Origin: Persicitalea jodogahamensis
GTDB taxonomy: Bacteria > Bacteroidota > Bacteroidia > Cytophagales > Spirosomataceae
Assembly (NCBI RefSeq): GCF_014651615.1
Contig: NZ_BMXF01000001.1
Location: forward strand, 1,645,731 to 1,709,730
Length of the DNA: 64,000 bases
Reading direction: 5' to 3'
The notes under the pieces: generated by a model
What the model was told of the DNA's origin: nothing
The model's database searches: none
What the model saw: only the letters and a program-made list of their open reading frames with translations
Program-made: the position numbers and the translations under genes
Part shown: piece by piece, positions 17,116-26,026 of the stretch
Position numbering within the stretch: position 1 is the first letter of the stretch
Layout of the letters: the number at the start of each line of letters is the position of its first letter

Positions 17116-18303
17116 TTACGTCTGAATCGCATCGCCCCTTATTCTGGGCTCGATAGGGCCAGCCAGCAGATCGTAGGTGAGTTTCGCCCAGACCAGAATA
17201 CAGGGCACGGCTTTCACTACGTAGGGTTCCATCCACTCACGCCGGACAAAAGGCGGAAAAAGGTCGGTCGGCGAAAGTATGCTGAACACCAGAGTCAGCA
17301 GCAACAAAACGAGGTTTTCTGTTTTGGGGGCCTGAACGAAATACCAAAGCGCTACCCCGCTCACGGCAATGATAAAAGTGGGCGACTCGGCGCGATGGTT
17401 GAAGATGATAACCCACACCAATACCGACGCCAGCAACATGACCCGGAAAGGGTAGTTGCTGTACGACTTACTTTTCAGCAGCGGCAGACAGAAAAGCACG
17501 ACACCGATGGCCGCCACCGCCATTTTGTTCGGCTCCCAGCCGAACCAGGTCTTCAGCCAGCCAATCACCGACAATCCGTTCGAATCAGCATGATCATTGG
17601 CCAGCAAATCTCCCCAGCTTTGGTATAAAAAAATCAACTGGTCTGCACTTACTACCAGTAGGGGTAGCAGCGTGAAAATGGCCGCCCAGGCCGCCGTGGT
17701 GTAGACCAGTTTCCATTTGTTTGGGTATAAAAGATAGAGCGCCAGGGCAACGATTCCGAACAGTTTTATGAAAATGCTGGCTACTACGCAGAAGGCAGCC
17801 AACCAGTATTTTTCGCGTTCCAGAAACCCAAAAGTAAAGAGCAGGAGCCCGGCAATCAGGCCATTGCTTTGCTCATTTTGCATAGCTCCCATCAGTTCAC
17901 TGGCGATGAAAACGAAGATAAGTCCCTTGGTGCGCAGGTCTATTTTGGGTAAATAATAAAGCCCGGAGAAGAAAACGACAGCGTTGAGCAGGTTCCAGAG
18001 TGTCAGTCCCAATAGATCGGGTAGAAAGGCCAGCGTGCCGAACAATAGCGCGAACGTTGGGCTGTACTTGAATAAATCCCAATGCTCGGTTGGATACAAT
18101 ATATACAGGTCCCGATCCTGGATTAAATGGAAGAAGGACTGCTTGAAAATGACATAGTTGTTGTACTTTGTGTACAGATCAGCGCTATTAGCAATGGTGA
18201 TCAGCGAGCCGAAATACGACTGGGCAGCGGCAAATAGTGCCAGAACGGCAAGGAGAATCAGCTGGGCCTTCTGATTGGTCAGGAATCGTTCAATGAGCTT
18301 CAT
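17116..18303 (-). CDS. GT87-like membrane mannosyltransferase (DUF2029)
   Basis: I use the ATG at 18303 (MKLIERFLTNQKAQ; 395 residues) rather than a GTG 11 codons upstream. The protein has about ten transmembrane helices. DLFKYSPTFALLFGTLAFLP, LTLWNLLNAVVFFSGLYYL and NEQSNGLIAGLLLF are typical of DUF2029/GT87 polyprenol-phosphate-dependent mannosyltransferases, which build lipid- or envelope-linked glycans from the periplasmic side. A CAAAATTA element (TAATTTTG on the coding strand) at 18341-18348 could give it its own promoter. Donor and acceptor are unknown. Confidence 0.82.
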   Translation of the reverse strand: MKLIERFLTNQKAQLILLAVLALFAAAQSYFGSLITIANSADLYTKYNNYVIFKQSFFHLIQDRDLYILYPTEHWDLFKYSPTFALLFGTLAFLPDLLGLTLWNLLNAVVFFSGLYYLPKIDLRTKGLIFVFIASELMGAMQNEQSNGLIAGLLLFTFGFLEREKYWLAAFCVVASIFIKLFGIVALALYLLYPNKWKLVYTTAAWAAIFTLLPLLVVSADQLIFLYQSWGDLLANDHADSNGLSVIGWLKTWFGWEPNKMAVAAIGVVLFCLPLLKSKSYSNYPFRVMLLASVLVWVIIFNHRAESPTFIIAVSGVALWYFVQAPKTENLVLLLLTLVFSILSPTDLFPPFVRREWMEPYVVKAVPCILVWAKLTYDLLAGPIEPRIRGDAIQT

Positions 18304-18368
18304 TCGTGCGTTGGACTTGCTGGTAGGAGCGACCACAGTCCAAAATTAGGCAGAAAACGGGTATTCCC

Positions 18369-19535
18369 CTACCCGGCATTCCCAATGGCATCAGCCGTGA
18401 CTTGCTGCGCCATCCGCAGAGCCAGCGCGGAAGGCTCGTGGAGAATTCTATCCTTTTGGCCGCCTGGGTCATCTATATCCCATAGCCCGGCTTCATGCCA
18501 GTCGTCCGGATTGTCCCAATTGGGGCGGTCGATGATGGGGTAGAGACAAACGCCCCAGAGGGGCACGCCCAGTCTGATGGCGCGGTGGCATTCCTGCGCA
18601 ATCCGTTCAATCCAAATCGGGCGATCTATGCCGGGATGGCTGGTCTCGGAAAGTACCACAGGGAGATTGTAACGACGATGGGCTTCCCCCAGCAGATCGT
18701 CGAGAGTACGCCAGCGCTCATCCGGCACCAAATCGTTCCAGTGAAGGGTGTGATTGGTGCCTAATTCCCACTGATTGTCATAATAAAAGTTAAATCCCAG
18801 CATATCCATGCAGTCGGGTGTTCCTCCCAATTCAGGACAAATCCGTCCGCAAAGAATATCCAGTGATTGATACTGCAGATCATGATGATGGGCGGCTTCA
18901 GCAATCTGCTCGTCGGTGGCATCAAAGGTTGGGACGACGTTCACCAGCGGCTCGGTAGTGAGGATGCGGATACCGGGATTTATCTCCCGCAAGGCACGGA
19001 TACCCGCAATGTAGGCCCGCATGAGTGCATACTTCACCTCCCAGCCATTATGGCGGCAGTAGGGCGATGTGCCAGCCACATCGCCGCCCAGCCACGACAT
19101 GAAACTTACCTCGTTAATCGGAGTGACAATCAGTGTTTCATGGGGCAAAAGAGTGGCGTGATAGGTGGCGAAAGCCCTGCATAAGGCTTCAAAGCGACGT
19201 GTAAAATGGGGATGAAGCGGGCTCAGGTCGTCGGGATAGCCGAAGTGGCATAAGTCCCATACCTGCTGAATGCCGCAATCGCGACCTGCCTCCAGCATGA
19301 TTCCCAATGTTCGGAAATCATATTCATAAGGACGTAATTCCACCCGGCTCCACCGTAGTCCCTCACGCACCGTTTTGATACCGAACCGGTCCAGCAGGGC
19401 ATAGTCATCCCGAATCCGGTCGAGATGGCCCGTCAAATGTAAAAAATCGACGCGGTCGCCGTGGGTATTGAGCTGATCGGTACACTCGTAGCCGCCCATC
19501 CAAAACGATGCGAAAGGGTTGGTGATCTCCTGCAT
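18369..19535 (-). CDS. GH1-like family TIM-barrel glycoside hydrolase
   Basis: The protein has 388 residues and no signal peptide. It resembles clan GH-A hydrolases: the acid/base is expected in TPINEVSF (Asn141-Glu142) and the nucleophile in VVLSETSHPG (Glu297). The barrel starts at about residue 40 (LDRIRDDYALLDRFGIKTVREG), as in GH1 beta-glucosidases, but it is shorter than the usual 440-480 residues, so substrate preference is open. It lies 12 bases downstream of a glycosyltransferase gene, implying co-transcription and perhaps a role in making or trimming a glycan rather than scavenging. Confidence 0.8.
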   Translation of the reverse strand: MQEITNPFASFWMGGYECTDQLNTHGDRVDFLHLTGHLDRIRDDYALLDRFGIKTVREGLRWSRVELRPYEYDFRTLGIMLEAGRDCGIQQVWDLCHFGYPDDLSPLHPHFTRRFEALCRAFATYHATLLPHETLIVTPINEVSFMSWLGGDVAGTSPYCRHNGWEVKYALMRAYIAGIRALREINPGIRILTTEPLVNVVPTFDATDEQIAEAAHHHDLQYQSLDILCGRICPELGGTPDCMDMLGFNFYYDNQWELGTNHTLHWNDLVPDERWRTLDDLLGEAHRRYNLPVVLSETSHPGIDRPIWIERIAQECHRAIRLGVPLWGVCLYPIIDRPNWDNPDDWHEAGLWDIDDPGGQKDRILHEPSALALRMAQQVTADAIGNAG

Positions 19536-19547
19536 GGGACGCTATAT

Positions 19548-20714
19548 TTACGCCCCGACCTGCAGCTCGGGCAGTTTGGTAGACAGGGGTCGGATGGAGT
19601 AATGCGTATTGAGTGCTTTGTGCATGATGTCGATCATGGCCCGGACGGTCAGATCCCACGAATAATTGTCCAGGAATTCATCCACTCCCCGTAACCAGGC
19701 GGTTCTGTCCTCAGGCATCATCCATTTGTCAATTATAGTTACAAAATCCTCGGTAGTTTCACCGATGGCCACCAATTGATTTACGCCATAGGGATGGACC
19801 ACGTCGCGGATAGGAGTCGAAACTACCGGCTTGCCGCCAGCCAGGTACTCCGGGGTCTTGGTAGGGCTTATGAAGCGGGTAGATTCATTCCGAAGGAATG
19901 GAATGAGGGCTACTTCCCAGCCCGAAAGATACCCAGGTAATTCGTCATATGATTTTGACCCCAGGTAATGAATGTTGGGCAACTGAGGCAAGTGCGCAGG
20001 ATCGATCTTAACGATCGGGCCGATCAACACGATGTGCCAGTCGGGACGCGCCTCCGCGATACCCCGGATCAACTCAATGTCGAAGCGCTCGTCGATCACA
20101 CCATAAAACCCAATTTTGGGTCCAGCGATAATGGCCTGATCGGCCGGTTCGCTGCCCGGCTTCCGCGCTTTGACAAAGTGAGATTTGTCGATGCTGCTGG
20201 GAAAAAAGTGCGTGTTGAGATGCTGCTTTTTCTTGAATTCATAGAGGGAATGCCCGCCCGTGAAAACTACATGGGCTTTGCTAAAAAGCTTTTCTTCCAA
20301 TTCTTTCAGTTCTTGAGGCGCAAATTTGAAAGCAGAGAGTTCGTCCATGCAGTCATAAACGGTATGCCGGGGAACCAGGTGATCTGAAAATTCAAGGGCC
20401 ATCGGCGTGTAGTACCAAAAAGTGAAATCTTTCAAATCTTTTCCAACCAAAAGGCCGTCAAGCAACTCCCGAAGACAGTCATTGATCTGTTGCCTGTCGA
20501 GACCATGCGGCAGGTGCGGTACGCAAACCCATAGGTTAGGCAGGCGTTGGGAGTAACTCACCCAAGCCGTTTCGGAGGAATCGAATACGGGTTCTTCCAG
20601 GAAATAAACCGTAGTGAATTCCGAAAGCCGGGTGAGCAAATGTTGGGGGCGTTGATAGACAAAATCCCATCGGAGGTGGGAGAAACAAAGCAGGTTTTCG
20701 GGTAGATCTTTCAT
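19548..20714 (-). CDS. GT4-like glycosyltransferase (GT-B fold)
   Basis: This 388-residue cytoplasmic protein begins LLCFSHLRWDFVYQRPQHLL, a start seen in a group of GT-B enzymes annotated as UDP-galactopyranose-mutase-associated glycosyltransferases. The donor domain has FYGVIDERFDIELIRGIAE and the sugar-nucleotide-binding signature SPTKTPEYLAGGKPVVSTPI at about residues 290-310. It transfers a sugar from a nucleotide donor; donor and acceptor are unknown. It is the first gene of the minus-strand sugar cluster, with an AT-rich upstream gap. No glf gene is in the window. Confidence 0.85.
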   Translation of the reverse strand: MKDLPENLLCFSHLRWDFVYQRPQHLLTRLSEFTTVYFLEEPVFDSSETAWVSYSQRLPNLWVCVPHLPHGLDRQQINDCLRELLDGLLVGKDLKDFTFWYYTPMALEFSDHLVPRHTVYDCMDELSAFKFAPQELKELEEKLFSKAHVVFTGGHSLYEFKKKQHLNTHFFPSSIDKSHFVKARKPGSEPADQAIIAGPKIGFYGVIDERFDIELIRGIAEARPDWHIVLIGPIVKIDPAHLPQLPNIHYLGSKSYDELPGYLSGWEVALIPFLRNESTRFISPTKTPEYLAGGKPVVSTPIRDVVHPYGVNQLVAIGETTEDFVTIIDKWMMPEDRTAWLRGVDEFLDNYSWDLTVRAMIDIMHKALNTHYSIRPLSTKLPELQVGA

Positions 20715-21025
20715 AGGTATGGAAGCGGATAGCCGGTCATTAAATTGAATGAGTTTTGCCGCTATTTCATCATAACTATGCCAGGATTTGCCAATACTGA
20801 AATGAGTACGCCAATCGGGTGATTTTCGTGTCTTTTATATAAAAAATCAGTTATATAGTATATGATAATTATTATATATACTAAACTTATTTATTGATTC
20901 TGCCGACGTATATTGGGAAAAAAGACCTCAACTGTGTAATCCGACTTTACTCATTTGGGATAAATTGCTCACTTCTTGTAACAGGTCTTTGGTTGCAGGA
21001 TATTTTCCCTATCGTTCGCTTAGCC
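20715..21025. other. AT-rich intergenic region
   Basis: No gene is visible. The centre is very AT-rich, with an inverted repeat TAGTATAT (20856-20863) and ATATACTA (20876-20883). It probably carries the promoter of the glycosyltransferase gene on the minus strand. Confidence 0.5.
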
Positions 21026-21394
21026 ATGATGGACCGGTTTTACCTTTTGATACTCTTTTTTATTTCCCTCCCTATTTTGCCCAAACACAAAAATCCGGGA
21101 CCGGGTCAAAAGGAACCGTCAATACTACCTGGGTGAACCGCTGCCATCCTAGTGTGAGGGGCCAGCATCGGCGCCATCGGCAACGAGGAAAGCAAGTACC
21201 GGCTGGACCTGAAACCCGGCTACTACGAAACCACCTCTCAGAACCTGGATTGCAAAAACGGCACAGAGGCGTTTGCCATTAAGAACAAAATGGAAATCTC
21301 GGGTCCGGTGGTGGGTAGTTTCGAAGGCTTCAAGTACCAGCGCAGGGCACTTGTTGTGAGCCTGACACGAAACTTTTCCTTCGGTAGAAAATGA
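21026..21394 (+). pseudogene. Decayed exported-protein gene with two in-frame TGA stops
   Basis: One frame begins with a signal-peptide-like MMDRFYLLILFFIS (ATG at 21026 or 21029). It meets TGA at 21134-21136 and again at 21155-21157, then stays open for 78 codons to TGA 21392-21394. The last part looks coding: it reads for example IGNEESKYRLDLKPGYYETT and SFEGFKYQRRALVVSLTRNF, the end resembling an amphipathic outer-membrane strand. Small frameshifts are also possible, because the next frame gives a better signal-peptide end (PYFAQTQ). I do not recognise the family. The most likely reading is an inactivated small envelope protein. Confidence 0.5.
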
Positions 21395-21502
21395 TTTGGA
21401 GCTGATGGGTTCTACTTTCTTGGTCCACTCTAATGCCACACATTCAGCCCCGGATTTTTCAAAAAAAAACTACCCTGGGGAATGTTAAGAACAGACTGAC
21501 TG

Positions 21503-21532
21503 TTTAAATAGTCTATCGCTTTGGTAGATTTG
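21503..21532 (+). promoter_or_regulatory. Predicted peroxiredoxin promoter
   Basis: TTTA (21503-21506) and TAGATTTG (21525-21532) are 18 bases apart and resemble the Bacteroidota -33/-7 pair, with one mismatch in the -33 box. The peroxiredoxin start lies 80 bases downstream. Confidence 0.4.
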
Positions 21533-21611
21533 TGAAATCACATGTTTCTGAAATGAACAGATCATGCGATCAGAAAATAATGAATGTAAGAAACCTTAAA
21601 CCAAAACAACC

Positions 21612-22247
21612 ATGTCACTAAGATTAGGAGATGTTGCCCCCGATTTTGAAGCTGAAACTACCCAAGGCCCCATTAAATTTCACGAATGGCTGGGTGATGG
21701 CTGGGGAATGCTGTTTTCGCACCCCGCCGATTTTACGCCCGTGTGCACCACCGAATTGGGCAAAACCGCTTTGTTGAAAGGTGATTTTGAGAAACGCGGT
21801 GTCAAAGTACTGGCTGTGAGTGTGGACGATCTGGACTCGCATAACCGCTGGTTGCCCGACATTAAGGACGTCACTGGAACCGAAGTGAATTTCCCCATCA
21901 TCGCTGACGAAGGCCGCAAAGTGGCTGAGTTGTATGATATGATTCACCCCAATGCCAGTGAGAAATCCACCGTGCGCTCGGTGTTCATCATCGGCCCTGA
22001 TAAGAAAATCAAGCTGATGCTGACGTACCCTGCTTCTACAGGCCGGAATTTTAACGAATTGCTGCGCGTAGTGGATTCGCTCCAACTGACTGCCGACTAC
22101 TCAGTGGCCACCCCGGCTAACTGGGAAGATGGTGACGATGTGATCGTGGTGCCTTCAATTACCACTGAGGACGCGAAGAAGAAATTCAACAAAGGCGTAA
22201 CGGAGGTAAAACCTTACCTGCGATACACGCCACAGCCAAACAAGTGA
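21612..22247 (+). CDS. 1-Cys/Prx6-type peroxiredoxin
   Basis: The 211-residue cytoplasmic thiol peroxidase reduces H2O2 and organic peroxides. The peroxidatic Cys45 lies in HPADFTPVCTTELG, the Prx6-group signature; the matching Arg is in the STVRSVFIIGPDKKIKL segment. The long C-terminal extension (DDVIVVPSITTEDAKKKF) is typical of the Prx6 group and helps dimerise. No resolving Cys in a CxxC form is seen. The gene is single, with a predicted promoter upstream and a strong terminator at 22271-22297. Confidence 0.95.
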   Translation: MSLRLGDVAPDFEAETTQGPIKFHEWLGDGWGMLFSHPADFTPVCTTELGKTALLKGDFEKRGVKVLAVSVDDLDSHNRWLPDIKDVTGTEVNFPIIADEGRKVAELYDMIHPNASEKSTVRSVFIIGPDKKIKLMLTYPASTGRNFNELLRVVDSLQLTADYSVATPANWEDGDDVIVVPSITTEDAKKKFNKGVTEVKPYLRYTPQPNK

Positions 22248-22270
22248 TTTGGTTGATCTCTCAACGTGGG

Positions 22271-22297
22271 AGCCACTCCGGAAGGAGTGGCTTTTTT
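22271..22297 (+). terminator. Rho-independent terminator of the peroxiredoxin gene
   Basis: AGCCACTCC (22271-22279), a GGAA loop, GGAGTGGCT (22284-22292) and a run of T form a classical 9-bp hairpin with a U tract. Confidence 0.93.
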
Positions 22298-22315
22298 CGT
22301 TAGTTTTGCCGCGCT

Positions 22316-23119
22316 ATGGCGCAAAAAAGAAGAAAGACAACTCCTGTGAAAAGTGATGCCAGACAGCCTTTGCCCCGCAAAGGCTGGGTCATTCTCGGGG
22401 CTGTCGTAGCAAGTATCCTTCTGGGAATTTGGTGGTTGAATGGCCGAAACGAAAATGAATGGACGTACATTCGGCGGTTTGGTATCAGACTACCACTGCG
22501 CTACGCGATCCATGGCATCGATCTCTCGCATCACAACACCCGTGTAGACTGGAACAAGCTGAAAAAGGCCAAAGGCGAAAATGTCCGCATCGACTTCGTG
22601 TATCTCAAAGCCACCGAAGGCGCCACTCACCTCGACCGTGAGTTTGCGCGTAACTGGCGCGAAGCCGGGCGCGTGGGCATTCGGCGCGGAGCGTACCACT
22701 TTTACAATCCGCGGGTTTTGTCCAGCAGGCAGGCCGATAATTTTATCAGGCAGGTGAAGATGCAAAAAGGCGACTTGCCACCGGTACTTGACCTTGAAGT
22801 TTCTGCCGGAAAGCCACCGGAGATAATCATAAAAGGCGTGGGGAACTGGCTGGCACTTATCGAAAAGCACTATGGAGTTCGACCGATTATTTACGTTAAC
22901 CCCAATTTTTACGAAAAATACATTGTCGGTAATTTTGACGAATACCCTCTTTGGCTGGCGGGGTACACGCGCGCCCATCTGGGCGATCTGGCCGATAGTC
23001 CCAATGTCCTTTTCTGGCAGCATAGCGAGCGGGGCTATGCCGACGGAGTTAGGGGATTCGTGGATTTTAATGTTTTTTTGCACGATGTGGAAACATGGCA
23101 GGGGATTGGGAAGCAGTGA
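22316..23119 (+). CDS. Membrane-anchored GH25 lysozyme-like protein
   Basis: The protein has 267 residues: a basic N-terminus, one transmembrane anchor at about 25-43 (VILGAVVASILLGIWWLNG), and a GH25 muramidase domain from about 60. Catalytic residues are expected in GIDLSHHN and in the DxE motif LDLEVS. GH25 enzymes cleave the MurNAc-GlcNAc bond of peptidoglycan. The domain faces the periplasm if the anchor is N-in. A -7-like TAGTTTTG at 22301-22308 lies only eight bases before the ATG, so the transcript may be almost leaderless. The gene stops 17 bases before rluF and is likely co-transcribed with it. Confidence 0.92.
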   Translation: MAQKRRKTTPVKSDARQPLPRKGWVILGAVVASILLGIWWLNGRNENEWTYIRRFGIRLPLRYAIHGIDLSHHNTRVDWNKLKKAKGENVRIDFVYLKATEGATHLDREFARNWREAGRVGIRRGAYHFYNPRVLSSRQADNFIRQVKMQKGDLPPVLDLEVSAGKPPEIIIKGVGNWLALIEKHYGVRPIIYVNPNFYEKYIVGNFDEYPLWLAGYTRAHLGDLADSPNVLFWQHSERGYADGVRGFVDFNVFLHDVETWQGIGKQ

Positions 23120-23136
23120 GTCGTGAATGATGAATT

Positions 23137-23889
23137 ATGAATGATAGTTCTGCAACAAGACTAAATAAATTTATCAGTCAGACGGGCTTTTGCTCGCGTC
23201 GGGAGGCTGACAAGCTCATTGCCCAGGGATTGGTCACGATCAATGGCCGCGTGGCGGGGCTGGGTGACCAGGCAAGGGCGGAAGATGAAGTCAGGGTTGA
23301 CGGGAAAGCTATTTCCTCCAAGGAAAAGGCTGACGTGTATCTTGCTTTCAATAAACCCGTTGGGATTACCTGCACGACGGAGCGGCACATCAAGGGAAAT
23401 ATCATCGACTACATCGGTCATCCCGAGCGTATATTTCCGGTAGGACGACTCGACAAGCCGTCGGAGGGCTTGATTTTCCTGACCAGTAACGGCGACATCG
23501 TCAATAAAATCCTTCGCGCGGGCAACCAGCATGAGAAGGAATACGAGGTGGCCGTAGATCGGCCCGTTACTGCTGAATTTGTCAGGAAAATGCAGAACGG
23601 TGTGCCGATTCTCGATACAGTCACGCAGAAATGCCTGGTCAGGCAGACGGGTCGCTATACGTTTACGATTATCCTGACGCAAGGCCTTAACCGCCAGATA
23701 CGACGAATGTGCAGCTACCTCGACTATTCCGTGACCCGCCTGAGAAGAACCCGCATCATGAACGTCACGCTCGCCAATTTGCCCACCGGAAAATGGCGCA
23801 ATCTGACCTCAGAAGAAATGAAAACCATCAACCAACTAATCGCTCACTCCACCAAAACCGAAGAAGGTTCCTACCTTGATAATGACTGA
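23137..23889 (+). CDS. rluF: 23S rRNA pseudouridine(2604) synthase
   Basis: This 250-residue enzyme isomerises a uridine of 23S rRNA (U2604 in E. coli numbering) and may also modify tRNA-Tyr, as RluF does. An S4 RNA-binding domain covers about residues 7-55 (RLNKFISQTGFCSRREADKL). The catalytic domain has NKPVGITCTTERHIKG and GRLDKPSEGL, with nucleophile Asp106. The RluF-type end QGLNRQIRRMCSYLDYSV and RTRIMNV distinguishes it from RluB and RluE. The start lies in a word-like repeat (GAATGATGAATTATGAATGA); the first six residues may be non-native. Confidence 0.92.
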   Translation: MNDSSATRLNKFISQTGFCSRREADKLIAQGLVTINGRVAGLGDQARAEDEVRVDGKAISSKEKADVYLAFNKPVGITCTTERHIKGNIIDYIGHPERIFPVGRLDKPSEGLIFLTSNGDIVNKILRAGNQHEKEYEVAVDRPVTAEFVRKMQNGVPILDTVTQKCLVRQTGRYTFTIILTQGLNRQIRRMCSYLDYSVTRLRRTRIMNVTLANLPTGKWRNLTSEEMKTINQLIAHSTKTEEGSYLDND

Positions 23890-23941
23890 TAACCGTATCA
23901 TTCATCAAGTACTACCAAAACCAGAGCGCTGAAAACCAGAT

Positions 23942-24796
23942 ATGACAAACATCCAAGAACTCCTCGACCTCCTCAATCTCGAAAAAATAGAAGAAAACAT
24001 CTACCGGGGCCAAAACTACAAAGCGCCCTGGAAACGTGTATTCGGCGGACAGGTACTTGCCCAGGCTCTTCACGCCTGCCAGCGCACTGTCCCTGAGGAG
24101 CGGCTGGTGCATTCCATGCACGCCTATTTTATTTTAGCCGGGGATATTGGTCAGCCCATTATTTACGACGTAGACCGTATCCGGGACGGTGGCAGTTTTT
24201 CGACCCGCCGCGTGGTGGCGATCCAGAAAGGAACGCCCATTTTCAGCATGGGAGCATCGTTTCAGGAAGTACATGATGGTCTGGATCACCAGATCAGTAT
24301 GCCGAATGTGCCGTCGCCCGATGTACTGGTTTCGGACGAAAAGCTGGCTGAGGTTTTTAAAGAAGCTGCGCCCGAAATTTACCGCAGCCTGACCTTCCCG
24401 AGGCCTCTGGAATTCCGGCCGGTTGAGCAACTCAACCCGTTGTCGGGAACTGAATATGCACCCATGCGGCACGTTTGGCTCAAAGCAAACGGGCCCATGC
24501 CCGACGATCTCCGGCTGCATCAGGCCGTACTAGCCTACGCCTCGGACTACAATTTGCTGACTACGGCCACGCTGCCGCACTGGAATCAGGTCATGCCCAA
24601 CGAATTGTTTTTAGCCAGCCTCGATCACGGCATGTGGTTCCACCGGAACTTCCGCGTCGACGAGTGGTTGCTTTATGCCCTCGATAGTCCGAGTGCTTCC
24701 AATGAGCGCGGGTTCACCCGGGGGAATATTTTCAACCGGGAAGGTCAGCTGGTAGCCTCAGTAGTGCAGGAAGGCCTAATCCGGAAGCGCGGTTGA
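23942..24796 (+). CDS. tesB: Acyl-CoA thioesterase II
   Basis: The 284-residue enzyme hydrolyses fatty acyl-CoA to free fatty acid and CoA. It is a double hotdog: domain one about 1-110 (FGGQVLAQALHACQRTV) and domain two about 165-284. The conserved catalytic Asp is in YASDYNLL, and MASLDHGMWFHR-like sequence (here LASLDHGMWFHRNF) follows near residue 235. Length is typical for TesB. It is cytoplasmic. It lies 52 bases after rluF on the same strand. Confidence 0.95.
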   Translation: MTNIQELLDLLNLEKIEENIYRGQNYKAPWKRVFGGQVLAQALHACQRTVPEERLVHSMHAYFILAGDIGQPIIYDVDRIRDGGSFSTRRVVAIQKGTPIFSMGASFQEVHDGLDHQISMPNVPSPDVLVSDEKLAEVFKEAAPEIYRSLTFPRPLEFRPVEQLNPLSGTEYAPMRHVWLKANGPMPDDLRLHQAVLAYASDYNLLTTATLPHWNQVMPNELFLASLDHGMWFHRNFRVDEWLLYALDSPSASNERGFTRGNIFNREGQLVASVVQEGLIRKRG

Positions 24797-24951
24797 TTGC
24801 GCTATTTTAGCATTTTGAAAACTAATAATAGTACAAATATCAGGCTATGGATATTGCTCTGGCAAACCTTTGAATAATAGAAGTTTAAGCCGGAACTTTA
24901 CGCCAGATTGTTATCGTTCGGGAGACTTATCCCGAATAAACTCAAAACGGC

Positions 24952-25914
24952 ATGGCACTGGTTTCTTTGTCCGACGATAAGTTTCGCCTTGAAAATTCTG
25001 GTGAAGCTGAACTTTCCAAAGTTACGCCTCAGCGCACTAAACTGGTGCTGAACCTTATCTCGGTGTATATTTTGTGGGGGTCGACGTACCTCTTCATGCA
25101 CTTTATGACCGAACGCATGCCGCCACTTTACATGGCGGGCTGTCGTTTACTTACCGCCGGACTTATCCTATACCCTTTCGCCCGTTTCACCGGACACGCC
25201 CGACCCAACAAGCAGGAATGGCTGGCGGCAGGGCTTATCGGAATATTGCTGTTGTCCGTGGCAAACGGTGGCATGACCGTGGCAGTGCACTATATCCCCA
25301 CGGGTGTTGCGGCTTTGCTGGCCGGAATGTTGCCGCTGTTTATCGTGATACTGAACTGGCTCACTTTCAGTAAAGTGAGGCCAACCAAGCTGGTGATGGC
25401 AGGGTTGGCAGTGGGGCTGGTTGGTATAGCTTTGCTGGTCAAGCCGGGCGGCTTCAGGACGACCACCACCGAAAGCTGGGTGGGGATCGGCCTGATCATG
25501 GTTTGCAACCTTGCCTGGGCCACGGGTACTTTACTTTCTGGTCGGATGAAACTACCAACCCAGATGGTTTCCATTGCTGTCCAAATGCTGGTCGGAGGCG
25601 GCCTGCTGCTATTGGTCAGTCTGGTCGTCGAACCCGTTACGCTCACCAGCATTGGGCAAGCCCCCACCAAGGCAATTGGCGCTTTGATCTACCTCATCAT
25701 TTTTGGATCCCTGATAGGCTTTTCTTCTTTCTCATGGTTAGCCCGGAATGCGCCACCTCAGATACTCTCAACCTATGCCTACGTCAATCCCGTAGTGGCC
25801 ATGCTGCTGGGCTGGGCTTTTGCCGGGGAAGCACTCACTGGACAATCGCTGGTTTCCGCCCTAATCATCCTCGCGGGCGTAGTACTGATATCTTTCGGCA
25901 AGAGGAGAGGGTAG
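24952..25914 (+). CDS. EamA-family transporter (drug/metabolite superfamily)
   Basis: The 320-residue integral membrane protein has about ten helices in two EamA repeats (about 30-160 and 175-315). YILWGSTYLFMHFMTERMPP opens repeat one, and ASFSW-like LIGFSSFSWLARNAPP plus LSTYAYVNPVVAMLLGWAFAGE close repeat two, as in YedA/RhaT-like exporters. About 30 soluble N-terminal residues precede helix one, so the true start could be internal, though no later ATG is suitable before the first helix. Substrate is unknown; such proteins often export amino acids or metabolites. Confidence 0.9.
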   Translation: MALVSLSDDKFRLENSGEAELSKVTPQRTKLVLNLISVYILWGSTYLFMHFMTERMPPLYMAGCRLLTAGLILYPFARFTGHARPNKQEWLAAGLIGILLLSVANGGMTVAVHYIPTGVAALLAGMLPLFIVILNWLTFSKVRPTKLVMAGLAVGLVGIALLVKPGGFRTTTTESWVGIGLIMVCNLAWATGTLLSGRMKLPTQMVSIAVQMLVGGGLLLLVSLVVEPVTLTSIGQAPTKAIGALIYLIIFGSLIGFSSFSWLARNAPPQILSTYAYVNPVVAMLLGWAFAGEALTGQSLVSALIILAGVVLISFGKRRG

Positions 25915-26026
25915 GGGCGTTCAGGATTTGCATGTTTAGACCAGTCTGCTTCCAGGTCTCACCGCACCTGGCCACCAAGTGGGGTACTTCGCTTGTGAAA
26001 AGTGATTTCCGCACTCAGGTACTTCG

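Noticed and set aside
20715-21025. tRNA or rRNA gene in the AT-rich gap
   Set aside because: No cloverleaf pattern or TTCGA-type arm is visible; the region is too AT-rich.
21134-21157. TGA codons as selenocysteine recoding
   Set aside because: Two close TGA codons, no SECIS-like hairpin noticed and no known selenoprotein context; decay is simpler.
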